The position numbers and the translations under genes are program-made. Below, in pieces: positions 1-11,975 of a stretch of DNA of 64,000 nt. The stretch lies in the NCBI RefSeq assembly GCF_000344685.1, contig NW_006920413.1:2567482-2631481 (forward strand). The letters run 5' to 3'. Below the pieces are notes generated by a model that saw only the letters and a list, made by a program, of their open reading frames with translations, had not been told where the DNA came from and did no database searches. Positions within the stretch are counted from its first letter, which is position 1, and every line of letters begins with the position of its first letter. This stretch comes from Gloeophyllum trabeum ATCC 11539 (taxonomy: Eukaryota; Basidiomycota; Agaricomycetes; Gloeophyllales; Gloeophyllaceae).

Positions 1-1198
1 TAACGCGCCCACCCGCCTTCTGATTTATAATTCGGGTTATTACAACGGCACCGGGACAAGACACAGTACGGGGATCAGTGCTACCAGGGAGGTACGAGCG
101 AAGCGACTGACGGCGCCCAACGCGACTTCACGCGTGGATCAGGGCGCAAACGTCACCATAGGCGGTGCCATATTTGACGGGATTTGCCAACTTTCTGGGT
201 CACAAATAACAGAAAGCATCGAGGTCGTAGGAGGGTCGCTGTCAGCGTCCGTAGCGATGTCGGAAGCTCTTATCATATATCTATGAGACGCCCGATCTGT
301 TGGGTTGGCGAAGCAGTCGTCGAGCCCCACAGGCTTTATGGGGCATATGATAAGTAGTGTGACGTCGGCCAATCATAATGATGCGTGAATGATGCGGGTG
401 TTCTCTCACAAACGTTTGAGTGCCATGTCCAGTGTGGGCGACTTTGTCTGATACCAGGAACGAGACGTTCGAATCAAGCCATTTAGCTCCAACCGTCGCT
501 CCTCTCAGCCCGTGCATTACCTTCTCGCTTAAGGACCTGCAACAAGATAGTACTAGCATTGCATTAGCCTTCACGCAGCGAATGATAATGATCGCTGATG
601 GCGCAGAAGGTGCACTCAATCTGGGAGGCGGCATGAGGCTCAGGGAATCGACACGCCCGACGCTCGAGATGTTTGATCGGCTATGCCCGAACTTTGCCGA
701 CAATAAATCCGGAAGATCGGAAGCGCTGAAGTGGAGGAGCGCCTGAAATTGGCGATGTTAGCACACTCTGTAGGTTATAGAGTCACAAGCAGATGCAAGC
801 TAGGGACGTAGGGGTGCCTGTTGGAAACATTGTGCGTAACTCTATCAGCGATAGAATGAAGCTTTGACTGGTCTGTGACAGTCTGTCACCGGGCATCAAG
901 GCTCTCCATCTGACTACTTAGACGCGCGGGCTCCGGCGATACCCCAATACCCCGGTTATGTCCCGAGACAATGAGTAGGCAGCCTCACATTTTCGGCAGG
1001 CGGTCTCCGTCACGTCCGGATGAACTGCTCAGATCTCAGCCTGGAACCCTGGCCGTGTACACGTAGGAACGATCAATCTCGTATCTGCGCCTTGAGACCG
1101 TCGCTTCGGCGTTCCCACTGCGTTCCGAAACAAGACAGTATGGCGGTACTAAATACATAAGGGCGCGTCCTTTGTGACGCCCGAGGATAACCTCTAGC
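1..1198. other. Left-edge intergenic region
   Basis: I see no gene here. The open frames on both strands are short, lack recognisable domains and have no convincing splice partners. The last few hundred bases should hold the promoter of the zinc-finger gene that follows. Confidence 0.5.
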
Positions 1199-4100
1199 AT
1201 GTCCTCCGCGGAAGCCTCCCCTGAGAGCGACCGGCAGCAATCGATACCCCCGTCCGTTTTGGCATCCAACCCGGACAGCAATAATACCAGGCCCACCATC
1301 ATAGAATTCAAGAAAGATGGGACTATCTCCAGAATGCGCTCCCATCGAGGCAACATGCCTTCATTGCCGCAGACGAAAGTCTGCCCGTTATGCCCCGCAC
1401 GATTTACGCGGACGACACATCTCAATCGCCACATGAGGACTCGTGAGTTCACTCACTATTTCATGCATTTACATCGTTCTCAGTTCGCATACACAGACTC
1501 GAATGAACGACTCCATCGATGTGACGTAGGTCTAACCCACAGAGATATATTCGTTCGTCCCTGCTGAACCTATGGGCAGACTTGCAGCGCTGAATTCACC
1601 CGGAGCGATCTCTTGACTCGTCATAAAAAGGGATGCGGTGACCCGTAAGTCACTTTCCTCAGTTGTGCGTACACGCGGGCCACGGACGTTCTATTACTAT
1701 AGATGCCACTGGTCCTATGGTCGTAGACCGCTCTAAAGCTTGTTGTACTCCGGGGTCATGAAAAGCAACTGACCAACGTTATGCCTTCCAGTAACACCAC
1801 CCAGCGCACTCGTCGAAAATCTTGCCAGGCTTGCGCCGAGTCCAAAGTGAAATGTGACCTGCAGTATCCGTGTACGAAATGCAAGAACCGCGGGAAGGAG
1901 TGTATATACGTGGGTGGTCCCCCCGTGGCGAGGATATCGCCCTCCTGCCCAACTTCACGGAGCGGTCCTTCATCAAAGTGCACGACGAGGGACTCCACTC
2001 CGACGCCTGGGGCTGCGCCTTCGTCTACCCCCACCGGCGAGTCAGACTACCTGTCCAATAACTTTCCAGGCCTATCTCTCGGCGAGGCTGCTGCGTTCAT
2101 CTCGTCCCCGCCGAGCCCAGAGACGAGGCTGGGTGCCACCGCTCAAGCCAAGACTCCTGCGGCACCAATGCGATCCATGTCTGACTCGGTCGTGCCCAGT
2201 AATATAGCGCTGACACCTGCCGCAACAACTGCCCTCGTAGATGCATTCCTGGCGGATCCCATGGCACAGCCTCCTGTCCCGCTCTCACTACACCGTTCAA
2301 GATCCGACTCAGTATCCGCTCTGACCAATACCTCCGGCTTCTCCTCCCCAGGTTCTCCCGCTGTCCCCAACCTGGCCTACTCGACAGACTCTTCTGCTTC
2401 ATCGTCGCCTTCAGAAACCGATCCTTCTACCGACTTCAACCTTCTCTTCTCCTCGGAACTGGACGCTTTGGCTCTGCAGGGTGACGCGGACAACATATGC
2501 GGCAGTAACCTATTTCAGCCGTTCTTCAGTGATCTTTTCACCGGATCTGCGGCTATGACGAATGACGATCCTATGGCAGTCGATGCGCTTACTTGGGAGG
2601 ACACGCGGACGGATATCGGGAGGGATCCCCAATTCCCCTTTCCGACCGACGTCCTGGGTGGTTCATCGTTCATTCCGGAGTCCTCGCATCAACCTATCAT
2701 GGACAGGAACACGAATAGTCCACATGCGACGTCGCACGACAGCCCGAAGGTAGTCAACAGGGGATATGGTGGACTCGGCAGGAGTTCCTCCAAGGACACT
2801 AGTCCAGAGGAATTGCAGCATTATCGTACGTGGTCATGCTCCTTAATTGTCACTTGCAACTCACAATCTGTAGTTTACTTGTTCTTCACCGCCTTCCTGA
2901 AGCAGATGCCGATCATTCACGGGCCAACATGGGAGATGGAGGGGAAGCCTGCTGTGCTCCTGGACGCGATGTACGCATGCGGCGCGCTTTACGTGAAGAC
3001 TCGCAAAGCCGCGAATTTCGTGACGAAAGTCCTGGATGCATCCAGAGAGACTTTGTTGCAGGAATTTGTCAGTGACGCCTATATACCACCTTCCGCGAGC
3101 TTCCGACTGACGCAACCTACGCAGACACGGGAGCTCAACGACACCACCGACCAGATCCACCTCATCCTGGCCGTATCATTGCTGCAGACGATAGGCTTGT
3201 TTCACCAGAAGGCGAGTCAGAGGGCTACTTCAAGTATCTACCATGGGATGCTCGTCATGGTATGCCACGCATCTGGTTGGTTGACGATCTCAAGTCTGAC
3301 GAGTCCCGTTGACAGATGATTCGCCGGTGCGGTTTGATTTCCAAAGTCAACTCATGGGCACCGCCTGCGATGGTGGATGCGGCATCCACGGACCGTGCAT
3401 GGCGAGAGTGGGGTTTACACGAGACCGCGAAGCGGTGAGTCTAGCATCTCATGACGGTTCTGCGCACTTACTTAAATGGTACGCTAGCGCTCTCTTGCTG
3501 TCATACCTCCACGACTGTTGCCACGCGCTATACTTCGCGATCCGCCCGTCCTTCAACTTCTCCGAGGTCGCTATCAACTTGCCGTGCGAGGACGCTCTTT
3601 GGTTAGCCAGTTCGTCCAAGGAGTGGAGTTTCACGTTGTTGGGACCTTCACCCTATGGCCAATCGATGGATAAGCGGCTTATTGGGGTGAGTATGCCCCA
3701 AGTGCAGGCCGCTATGCGGGAATACAACCGTGTCCCTGGTACACTGCCGCCTTTGTCGCCTTTCGCGCACTTCGTCGTTGTCCACACTATTCTCCGAGAC
3801 ATCTACGCCATAGGCCTAGAGAACTCGACACAGGGCGGCAGAGATGCGCCGGGCTCGGAGCTGTCATCAGAGATGGAGCAATCAGTGTCGCAGGAGATCT
3901 TCAACCTCCAGTACTCGCTACATAATTGGTTGCAGAGCTGGATGACGGCACCCGAAACTCCGAAGATGGACGACCCCGAGGAGGAGCCGCCGTTCACCGT
4001 CAATGTCCTTCCGTACTACTGGCTGGCGCAAGTCTCGATTCTGGCGTACCAGGAAGGCCTGCCACCGTTCAAGGCTGGGGCCGGTCGATTGAATTCAGAA

Positions 4101-4292
4101 CTTCAGTTCCGTCTAGTGAAACATTGGCTAGAACATATAAGAAGCTTTCTCCGCAAGGGCGAGAGAGCGCCTACATTGTTCTGGGATGAGCTCATGAAAG
4201 TTCGACTCCAAACGAAGCACGTCGACTGCGATGGCGGGAGAGGCGTCGCGGAGCATCCGGACGGCCTGCTGGGCTTCTTCACCGAGAATTGA
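1199..4292 (+). CDS. Hybrid C2H2 / Zn2Cys6 transcription factor with fungal-specific TF domain
   Basis: This is a predicted nuclear DNA-binding regulator. I join seven exons: 1199-1442, 1497-1525, 1580-1644, 1792-2825, 2874-3259, 3316-3434 and 3488-4292. All junctions are GT-AG and in phase, giving about 893 residues. The first intron splits finger 1: CPLC before it, and the HMRTH ligands restored across the junction. Finger 2 follows as CDTC...H with a terminal CGD context. A Zn2Cys6 cluster comes next (CQACAESKVKCD, then CTKCKNRGKEC). A Ser/Pro-rich linker leads to a C-terminal region resembling the fungal-specific TF (middle homology) domain, with segments such as MPIIHGPTW and the REWGLHETAKR motif. 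The start is the first ATG in frame with finger 1. Target genes cannot be told; the nearest neighbours are the SDR pair 2.5 kb downstream. The last exon could contain a missed intron. Confidence 0.85.
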
Positions 4293-6756
4293 TTGGATGG
4301 ATGGATTATGTACTATGCTATGCTGTATGAATAGGGTTGCGCATGGATCATGCTGTATCATCAGATTCGCATTTATTTAATACATAGACAAGCTGCGCTT
4401 ATTTACCATCGAGCTGGCCATTCTCGCGGCAGAGTTGCGTTCATTCTTACATGTAATGCATCATATTTGCCACATTTTGAGGTGCGGCCGAAGGGCAAAG
4501 ACAACTCGGGTGTTATCGGAATGCTAGTGTTGGGACGCTACTCATTCGCAAACGAATCCGATAGGACGATGATTTGAGTGCATTAGTTCGTGAGCGACAT
4601 GAGATTAAGCGGTTGCCCGGAAAGAGCCATGTGCTGGGGCTGACCTTCACAACGGGCTTTGCGCGCATCGTTTCACGAAATGCGTCGGACGAAGGATGTA
4701 CTGACCTTCCATGGCGCACCTTTCTACCAATCCTCCAGACGTCCGAGTAGATTTTCTCCCAGAAAACACTGCCAGTGGCAAATTAGGAGCTTTCTTACCC
4801 AGTGCCAGGGCGAGAAAGCGCCTACCTTGTACGTAATGCGAGTGGACGTAATAGCTCGCAGTGGGGTAGGCAACGGTCGGCCACTGCATTCCCCCGGGGA
4901 TGTGGGAGGGGATATCCACGGACTCTCGGACAGTAATACCTACCTTGATCATGATCGTTCGGGTTTCCGCTGGAATTTCCCGACATTCAGATGGCCGGAC
5001 AAAACTAAGATGTAGGATACATCGAGGTGAGGTAGGAAAACTCCGACCTTCGCCGACGAGAGGGTTGCTGCATCGTCAGGAGTGAACCCCTCCGGTGCTC
5101 AATTGTCAGATGAGTCGTTGTCCACTAACTTTAGTGACGAAATAGGACGTACAAAGGTAAAGGAGGCCGCCGAGAAATCCGATGACGATCGCCCGGCTCG
5201 CGTCCTGACCAACGGTCATTGAGGTGAGGGGGCACGCCGATTGCGCTTCGGTGCAAGGCCGCTTGCTCCGCGCTCACCCATGGTTCAGTCTTGCAAGAAA
5301 TACAAAGAGTCGATGCGAAACGGAGTTACGACCAGATAAGGAGCGAACGAAAAGAGGTTAGTGAGGCTCCACAGCGAACGTTAGCCCTTAAATAACTGGT
5401 CGGCGACTTACAGAAGACCGGCTACCAAGTGGGACGGAGAGCGACGCAAACAACAAGAGAGATGCGGACTTGCTTATCACCGCATCGAATGGATCCGGGG
5501 TTCCCATGTCTGATGAAAGTGCAAGACGTGCGGGGGAAGAGGCTGTGGTCCGAGCCTCGCGTTGTTCGTATTTTATCCATGTTCTCATCAAAAGACTGTA
5601 ATGATGACGCTATGCCACAAACTATTTCAAGAGTTACCAAATAGAGCTTGATGAAGGCGGTCATATTCTGCATCGTGCCTGGTGTCGGAGGCGAACGCGC
5701 GTTATCTGGCAACGGCATGCTCACAGCCCTCCAGGCTCCAGCGGGGGTGGATCGTCTGGTACACGAGGTGGGCATCACCCTGCAAGTATTCCATCAAAAT
5801 CCGCGTGAATTCAGAGCTTTCATCAAGAGCGGTCAAAGCACCCGCATCCGTACCCGACTGGTAGCCGCGAAGCGACCACCACAGGAGTGCGGCCGGAGAA
5901 AACACAACTCCAGTTGGATATTCCAGCACTAGTCAGGTTAGCAAACGGGTCTGCGAGGCCGGAGGAGCAAGGGGACGGACTTCAAGAGCCCCACGCCGGC
6001 CTCCTGTTGAATCCTGGGAACAGCGAGCGAGAAGTGACAGAATCAACCAAGCAGCACCCGCGAACCTGTTAGAGTGGACAGGTCACGTCGACAGTATCAC
6101 GATTCCTGGCTCGAATTCTCGAAGATGTTAAGTAATTGGCTTGAGCTTTGACACTGTCAGACCCACTCCCGGATCGTAGGACGTGGTCCGCGGTCGGCAC
6201 GGTGGGTCTGGCCCCGTTCACGCAAAAAGCTGGGAGCGCCAGTTGCGGTGATCTGGTATCGCATTAGCAGCACCCCTCCGCATCCCCCGTCCGGGCGAAT
6301 GAGATATGCTGCTAACTGATTCCGAATTAACTTGTGTTCGTACTCGGAGATTCATGTGGGTAGGCATGCGACAGGCGGAGACCTCATACTCGTCAGTCAA
6401 CATTAAGTTGCAGTTCAGCAGCTGTTACAGCGTTGGATGCTCGAGTATCTTCGTCGCTGGCGGGATGAGCAAGAGAAGGGGAGAGTGGGCGGGATGAACA
6501 TATCGAGATTCGCTGCTCTTAGTACGCCCGCAAGTTCCCACGATCTCAGCTTGGCCTCCTCCGCATTCAACAAGAACTTTCCACTACATCAGTCAGCGCA
6601 GCGGCTGAAATAATCAAGCCGACAATCGTCTGCAGTTGCACTGAACAGCGACTGCAAGAATGTGAGTACAGCTCTTCTGGTGGCTAGTCCAGGATCCATG
6701 GCTATTTATCTGGAGTCTTCAAGCGCAGGTCCACCTTTGCATATCGAACTGCAACG
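4293..6756. other. 2.5-kb gene-free stretch
   Basis: No gene can be supported. Open frames around 4650-5015, 5390-5930 and 5890-6070 encode low-similarity, unstructured peptides. A short GGAT run sits just after the stop of the transcription factor gene. The end nearest 6756 is the 3' flank of the first SDR gene. Confidence 0.5.
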
Positions 6757-7737
6757 TTATACGCCAACGAGAATCCCCCCGTCGAGCTATCGCGAGATGG
6801 ATTCGATTCTGAAGCCGGTGTAAAGTTTCAGCGGCTTACCTTGATAGTGGCGCCTGAGACATAACTGCCGGCCCTCGAACACAGATAGACCACAGTGCCG
6901 ACCACATCCCCTTCGTCCCCGATCCTCCCAATCGGTATAACTTGCCTCCGCAACGCAATGAAGCTCTTGGGATCCGCCGGGTCGTTCATCTCGCTCGGTA
7001 TATTCGCCGGCGCGATGCTATTCACGCGCACGCCGAGCCCGGTGAGCTTACTCGCGAGATTCCTCGTGAGCGACTCCGCGGCCGCCTTCGACGCGGAGTA
7101 CACGTGCCCCTTCGCCGCGCGCGAGACGTAGAGAGCGGAGACGGACGTGTTGTTGACGATCGCGCCGCGTCCCTGCCTGAATCCCTCGGCGTGCTTGGCG
7201 GCGCGCACCAGGCAAGGCAGGAGGGCCGCGGACAGCCACTGGGATCGGAGGGTCCGATGACATGAGATCGCGAAAGCTCATCTGGATAATCTTATCGCGT
7301 ACCTGGATGGAGGAAGCGTTAATCGCGAACTCAAGATCCCAGTCCTCGTCGCCCAATTTAAGCAAGGCGTCTCGCACTTCCTCGGGGGAAGCCTGTTTGT
7401 CGTCCCAAAACCCTTCTCTCAGCATGGCGCCCGCGTTGTTCACCAGGATATCCAGAGCATCGTTCCCCTCTTCTACTCCTCTCTCCCTCTCAGCTCTCAC
7501 GAACGTCTCGGCGACGCGCACGCATCCCTCCTTCGTGGAAAGGTCCCCCACCAATGGAATAATGACACCGGGCGCGGAGGATGCAACGGATAGAAGTGCA
7601 GTCTCTCGTCTACCGACGATGTACACCCTCGCGCACTGGTGCTCTGCCAGGCCCTTTGCTATGTAAGATCCTATACCAGAGCCTGCCCCCGTGACTAGCG
7701 CAACGCGATCTGCAACTGAGAAGAGTGTATCAGCCAT
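6757..7737 (-). CDS. Short-chain dehydrogenase/reductase, tandem copy 1
   Basis: This is a predicted NAD(P)-dependent oxidoreductase of the classical SDR type, probably cytosolic. Exons on the minus strand are 7303-7737, 6840-7238 and 6757-6786, giving 287 residues. The protein starts MADTLFSV. It shows the cofactor motif TGAGSGIG near residue 16, the NNAG motif near residue 98, a Ser of the NNTSVSA segment and the YSASK active-site Tyr/Lys. The last exon codes only for LDGGILVGV and the stop, completing the usual (V/L)DGG tail; without splicing the frame would end early. The neighbour at 8177-9142 is a close paralog with the same two intron positions. The substrate is unknown. The ATG at 7737 is preferred over an upstream in-frame ATG because the Rossmann fold begins directly after it. 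Confidence 0.88.
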
Positions 7738-8176
7738 CTCGAGACTCGGAGTGAAGACGTGGGAATAGCGATGTGAGGGATGCGGTGAGAACGCGTAAGT
7801 TCCCTGAAGCTTACTACTCTGTACCCTTATGACTAACATGAGGTGATCGGGACGGGCGTGGGTTTGGGAAAACTCGTAGAGCTCCAATGTGGGATGCACT
7901 CACCTGCAAAGCATTGCGCTCGGGCTAACATACCTGGTACGGACAAACATAAGGTGACACTTATCTATTTGTTATATGCAGGTGGTACAAATGTGCCGTA
8001 TGTGACCGAACAGTGCTTTGATCTAAATCTTTTGAAAACTCTCATATACCTACAAGCATGCCGCCGAACAACTAACCATGAATCAGCAACTTCCTCCCCC
8101 GACGAGGTACCCCCAGGGACTCACAAATGTGTTGTATGTGGCTCGACGTTTCCGTGATGCAATCCCTTCGTGGTTT
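7738..8176. other. Spacer between the SDR paralogs
   Basis: This is a 439-bp gap between the start of copy 1 and the stop of copy 2. It must hold the 3' flank of copy 2 and the promoter of copy 1. No coding feature is seen. Confidence 0.5.
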
Positions 8177-9142
8177 TCATACACCAACGAGAATGCCACC
8201 ATCCAACTATGCCAGAATTAGCGTCCTTTTCATTAACTACTCAAACTCGAACGACTCACCGTGATATACGTCCCCGAGACATAACTCCCCGCCCTTGAGC
8301 TCAGATACACAATCGCACCCACCGCATCTTCCTCATTTCCCGTCCTCCCGATCGGGATGATATCCTTCAAATTGCTAATAAAGCTGCCCGGGTTCGCGGG
8401 GTCGTTCATCTCGCTGGGAATGTTCGCGGGCGCGATGCTGTTCACGCGCACGCCCATCTTCGTGAACTTGCTCGCGAGGTTCTTCGTGAGCGACTCCGCG
8501 GCGGCCTTGGACGCCGCGTAGAGGTGCAGCTTGTCCGCGCGCGAGACGTAGAACGCGGAGACGGAGGTGTTGTTCACGATTGAGCCGCGGCCTTCGCGGA
8601 AGCCGTCGTTGTGTTTCGATGCGTAGACGAGGTACGGTAGGAGAGCAGCGGAGAGCCACTGGGCTCGGTCAGTGATGTGGTGCATCTCGGAGCTGGGGGG
8701 AGGTTCGTACCTGGATGGAAGATACGTTCACCGCGAACACCTGCGCCCAGTCCTCGTCCTCCAACTTCAGCAGCGCATCCTTGACTTCCTCCGCAGACGC
8801 ACCGTCACCCCAGAGCCCCTCCGGCCTCATGATCCCCGCATTATTCACCAGTATATCCAGCGCGACCTCACCCTCACGCACACCCGCCTGCTTCTCCAGC
8901 TGCACGAACGCCTCTGCGATCTTCACGGATCCCGCTTTCGTCGAGACGTCGCCCACGATGGGGACGATGACCCCCGGAGCGGCAGATGCGATCGACTTGA
9001 GCGCGGCCTCGCGCCGCCCAACGATGTAGACGCGGCTGCACCCGTGCTCGGCGAGCCCCTTTGCGATGTACGCGCCGATGCCGGAGCTGGCGCCTGAGAT
9101 GAGGGCGACGCGGTTCGAGACGGAGAAGAGGGTGCTCGCCAT
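8177..9142 (-). CDS. Short-chain dehydrogenase/reductase, tandem copy 2
   Basis: This is a paralog of the preceding SDR with the same predicted oxidoreductase role. Exons on the minus strand are 8711-9142, 8260-8658 and 8177-8206, giving 286 residues. Visible motifs are SGASSGIG at the N-terminal cofactor site, ILVNNAGIM, the NNTSVSA serine region and the YAASK active site. The final 30-base exon codes for LDGGILVGV and the stop, identical in sequence to that of copy 1. Exon 2 is 399 bases in both genes. The start MASTLFSV is at 9142; an upstream in-frame ATG at 9196 would add 18 residues that copy 1 does not share. Gene order and matching introns point to a recent tandem duplication. The substrate cannot be inferred. 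Confidence 0.88.
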
Positions 9143-10243
9143 GCTGCCTGCGGATAGATCCCTAGCGCTTATGTTGTGGTATACTTCCATTGCCAAGCAA
9201 ACTCTGAACTATATACATAGCGGACAGGTGTTCAGACGTCATATCCAGATAGTTCTGTAGCTTCCAATGTCTCAGGGATAAGGCGGACACAAGGTGGGTC
9301 GAGGCTTGCAAAGACTATATGGAGAGACCGGGCGAAAGGAAAGGGCGACGTCAAGTGCTGGGGCGTATAGCAGCAGGGATTTATATAGCTACAGCCCGCG
9401 AAATAGACACGCTGCGTTCGATAGCTCTTCGATGACCCACGTCTTCAGACTTGAGTGGATGAACATTTCGGAGACAGCAGCCAATTTTTTACGTTCTCTT
9501 CTCAGGCATGAGCTCAGCATCGTTCAAGGTAGAGGCATATTCCAATATCCAGACTGTATCGAAGTTGAGTATGTTGAACTTCGAAAAGGACGAATCGATG
9601 ATGCTGCCGTGCCAAGTCTCCAGAGGATGGAAAATCGTAGGAAATAGTGAGGAAAATCACGATTGGTTCCCTCGGCCACGTGAACGGACAGTGTGATTGC
9701 CATATCCGTCCTATGTCGCTCTCAGAGAAAGTTAGAGATCTGACATACGCTTCCTGTGAGTGTCACGATTTATCGATGCATCCCTCGGGACTCTGAAGGA
9801 GCTAAGTTCCCATGAACAGAAGAATTACTTTGGGTCGCAGGCTGCGTACCTTTTCAGTCAAATCCACGGCCCTACATGAACCCCAACCTCGGACCGAGCT
9901 GCGCAAAGGGTCCACGAACGCCTGCAACGTGTCTCCCAACAGGTGCAGCACAAGACCCTAGTGCCATCCCGCACGAAACGATCTCTCTTCGGGAAGCTCT
10001 TCAGCATTTCAGACTGGGCGTATCACAGTCTCGCCGAACACGTGTATTCCTCGAGCCGCTGCCGATCCTTCATTACTTATGTTCCGCGTCCGTGCTTCAC
10101 TTGGGTCTTTATGCTGCTTTCTGACGTACGCTTGCTTGCAGTCAGCTGGCGGCATATGCAAGGGTACTGCTTGAACCCTTCTCTGCCCAGGTCGTTCGCT
10201 GGTACTATTCAGTCTACTTGAATTGCCCTGGAACACTGGAATC
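9143..10243. other. Intergenic region upstream of the GX3-repeat gene
   Basis: About 1.1 kb without a supported gene. It separates the divergent SDR copy 2 and the coiled-coil gene, so it should carry both promoters. Small open frames at 9294-9696 and 9876-10221 have no recognisable features. Confidence 0.5.
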
Positions 10244-11495
10244 ATGGCTCTCGAGACGATGCATACGTCGATAATGGAGGAACCGGAAAGCCCGAACGAG
10301 CCCCGCCCCTCCATCTCGCACGTCCGTAGTATGGAGTGCGTCGTCCCCCTCTCATCCTCTTTGTCCGCTAACCGAGCAACTACCAGCTCCGACGTGATCA
10401 AGCAAATCCGCGACGCCTCCCTCTCCCCGAGCCCCATCGCCCAGTTCCTCGCGGACCCCGACGTCGCCGCCATCCTCTCCCGGCCGAAGAAATCCCGGCG
10501 CGCCTCCACCAACTCCCTCCGCGAGCGCGTCTCCTCGCCCAAGAAGCAGCGCGAGCGCGACCACGACGACGCGAACTCGATTATCACGCTCGTGCTGGCG
10601 GAGGAGGAGAAGTCGACGCACCGGCTGAAGACGATGCTGCGCAGCACGACGGACCGGCTCGAGCACGAGCTGCGCAGGGCCGACCAGGCGGAGGCGCGCG
10701 CGCAGGCGGCAGAGCGGCGCGCGGGCGCCGCGCTGGGGAAGGTTGCGCTCGCCGACGCCGCGCGCGTGCAGGCCGAGGCGGACGCGAGCCACGCGAAGGA
10801 CGAGAAGGCCAGGGTGCAGCTGTTGTTAGAGGTGGCCCAGAGAGACTTGCAGCGCGCGCAGGAGGCGAATCGGAAAATGGAAGAGCAGAAGCGCGAGGCG
10901 GAGCGCGCGGCGGAGAAGGCGGAGGAGAAGGCGCGGCGGTACCAGATGCTCCTGCGGGAGGCGGAGACGGACGGGAAGGAGAAGGATGCGTCGAGGCAGG
11001 TTGCGGCGACGAGGGGGTTCAACGATGGGCGGAAGATGGGGTACGACGAGGGGTATGAGGAGGGGTTCATTGCGGGGAGGGACGAGGGGTACGAGGAGGG
11101 GCACATCGCGGGGTTCCAGCAGGGCCGGTTCGAGGGGTACGAGGAGGGCCGGTCGGTCGGCCGGGAGGAGGGTTTCGAGGACGGCCGGGATGAGGGCAAG
11201 AGAGAGGAGCGCGAGCAAGCCATGATGGCGCTCAACACGTTCGTGGACGAAGTCGACGGCCGGGGCAGCGCGGTGAGTGTTTTTCGCCTTTCGCCTTCTT
11301 GCGTTTCCTTACCTGACGGCGATGCCCTTGCAGCGCTACGAGAGGACGCAGGAGTGGGTCCGCGGGACCTCCGTAGTATCGGACAACCGCGATAATGACG
11401 CTCCACCGCGAGACAGACATCGGTCGCCGGCCCCACGGCCTATTTGGCTGCACCGACGACTCAATACCGATCCCGTCGTATCTGCGAGGGCGTGA
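10244..11495 (+). CDS. Coiled-coil protein with a 15-unit GX3 repeat
   Basis: I do not recognise a named family. Two exons, 10244-11272 and 11334-11495, join in phase. The start MALETMHTS is used; an in-frame ATG at 10223 would add seven residues. The first third is Ser-rich with a basic patch (RPKKSRRAS). A long Ala/Glu/Arg-rich heptad region follows (about residues 115-255) and is predicted coiled coil. After it comes a run in which glycine recurs every fourth residue about 15 times (for example GYDEGYEEGFIAGRDEGYEE). The tail after the intron is short and basic. GX3 runs of this sort are known from the Yae1/Lto1 family, but the rest does not look like Yae1, so only the repeat is shared. 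The long antisense open frame over this gene is a codon-bias shadow. Confidence 0.75.
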
Positions 11496-11975
11496 AGGAT
11501 CTCCTCGAGGGGGCTTCCGTCATGTCTGGTCCCTGATGGGTTCGACGATTTCAAATTCGTGATAATGAAGGACAAGCTTCCGAATTCGAAGCCACTAGGC
11601 TACACCATCCTGCCCGGTGCAGGCATAGCGCGTTTTCAGAACGCATTCATACCATGTACACGCTGTATCTTTGTTGTATGTAAACATTACTAGTGATAGG
11701 ATTAGGATATAGGACCAACATTACTTCCTGCAATATACATATGCACCTTCCCATGCCTCCTTTTCAGCAGGTTCGTATGAATGGCAGTGAGGGGCTGGTA
11801 GGAGTTCCTTGTCATCCGCCGTCCACAAGTTTGTCGCTGTATACCCCAAAGAGATCCTGGAGGTGTACCGGCATCCAATACCACATCGACTCGTGCAGGT
11901 GACGCATTATCATGAATTCGTAGAGTTCCAAGCTCTAAGGTAACAACAACAACAACACCAAAGTCCAATTTCGCC
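11496..11975. other. Convergent 3' flanks
   Basis: This gap lies between the stops of two converging genes. It contains a short AAC trinucleotide run near 11942-11957. No gene is seen. Confidence 0.5.

Noticed and set aside
5388..5929. Minus-strand frames near 5.4-5.9 kb as a possible membrane or secreted protein
   Set aside because: Two overlapping frames look mildly coding-like but no consistent splice model, start or domain could be built.
10009..11436. 475-residue minus-strand frame over the GX3 gene
   Set aside because: It is low-complexity Ser/Arg/Ala sequence antisense to a gene with clear repeat structure and is explained by GC-rich codons.
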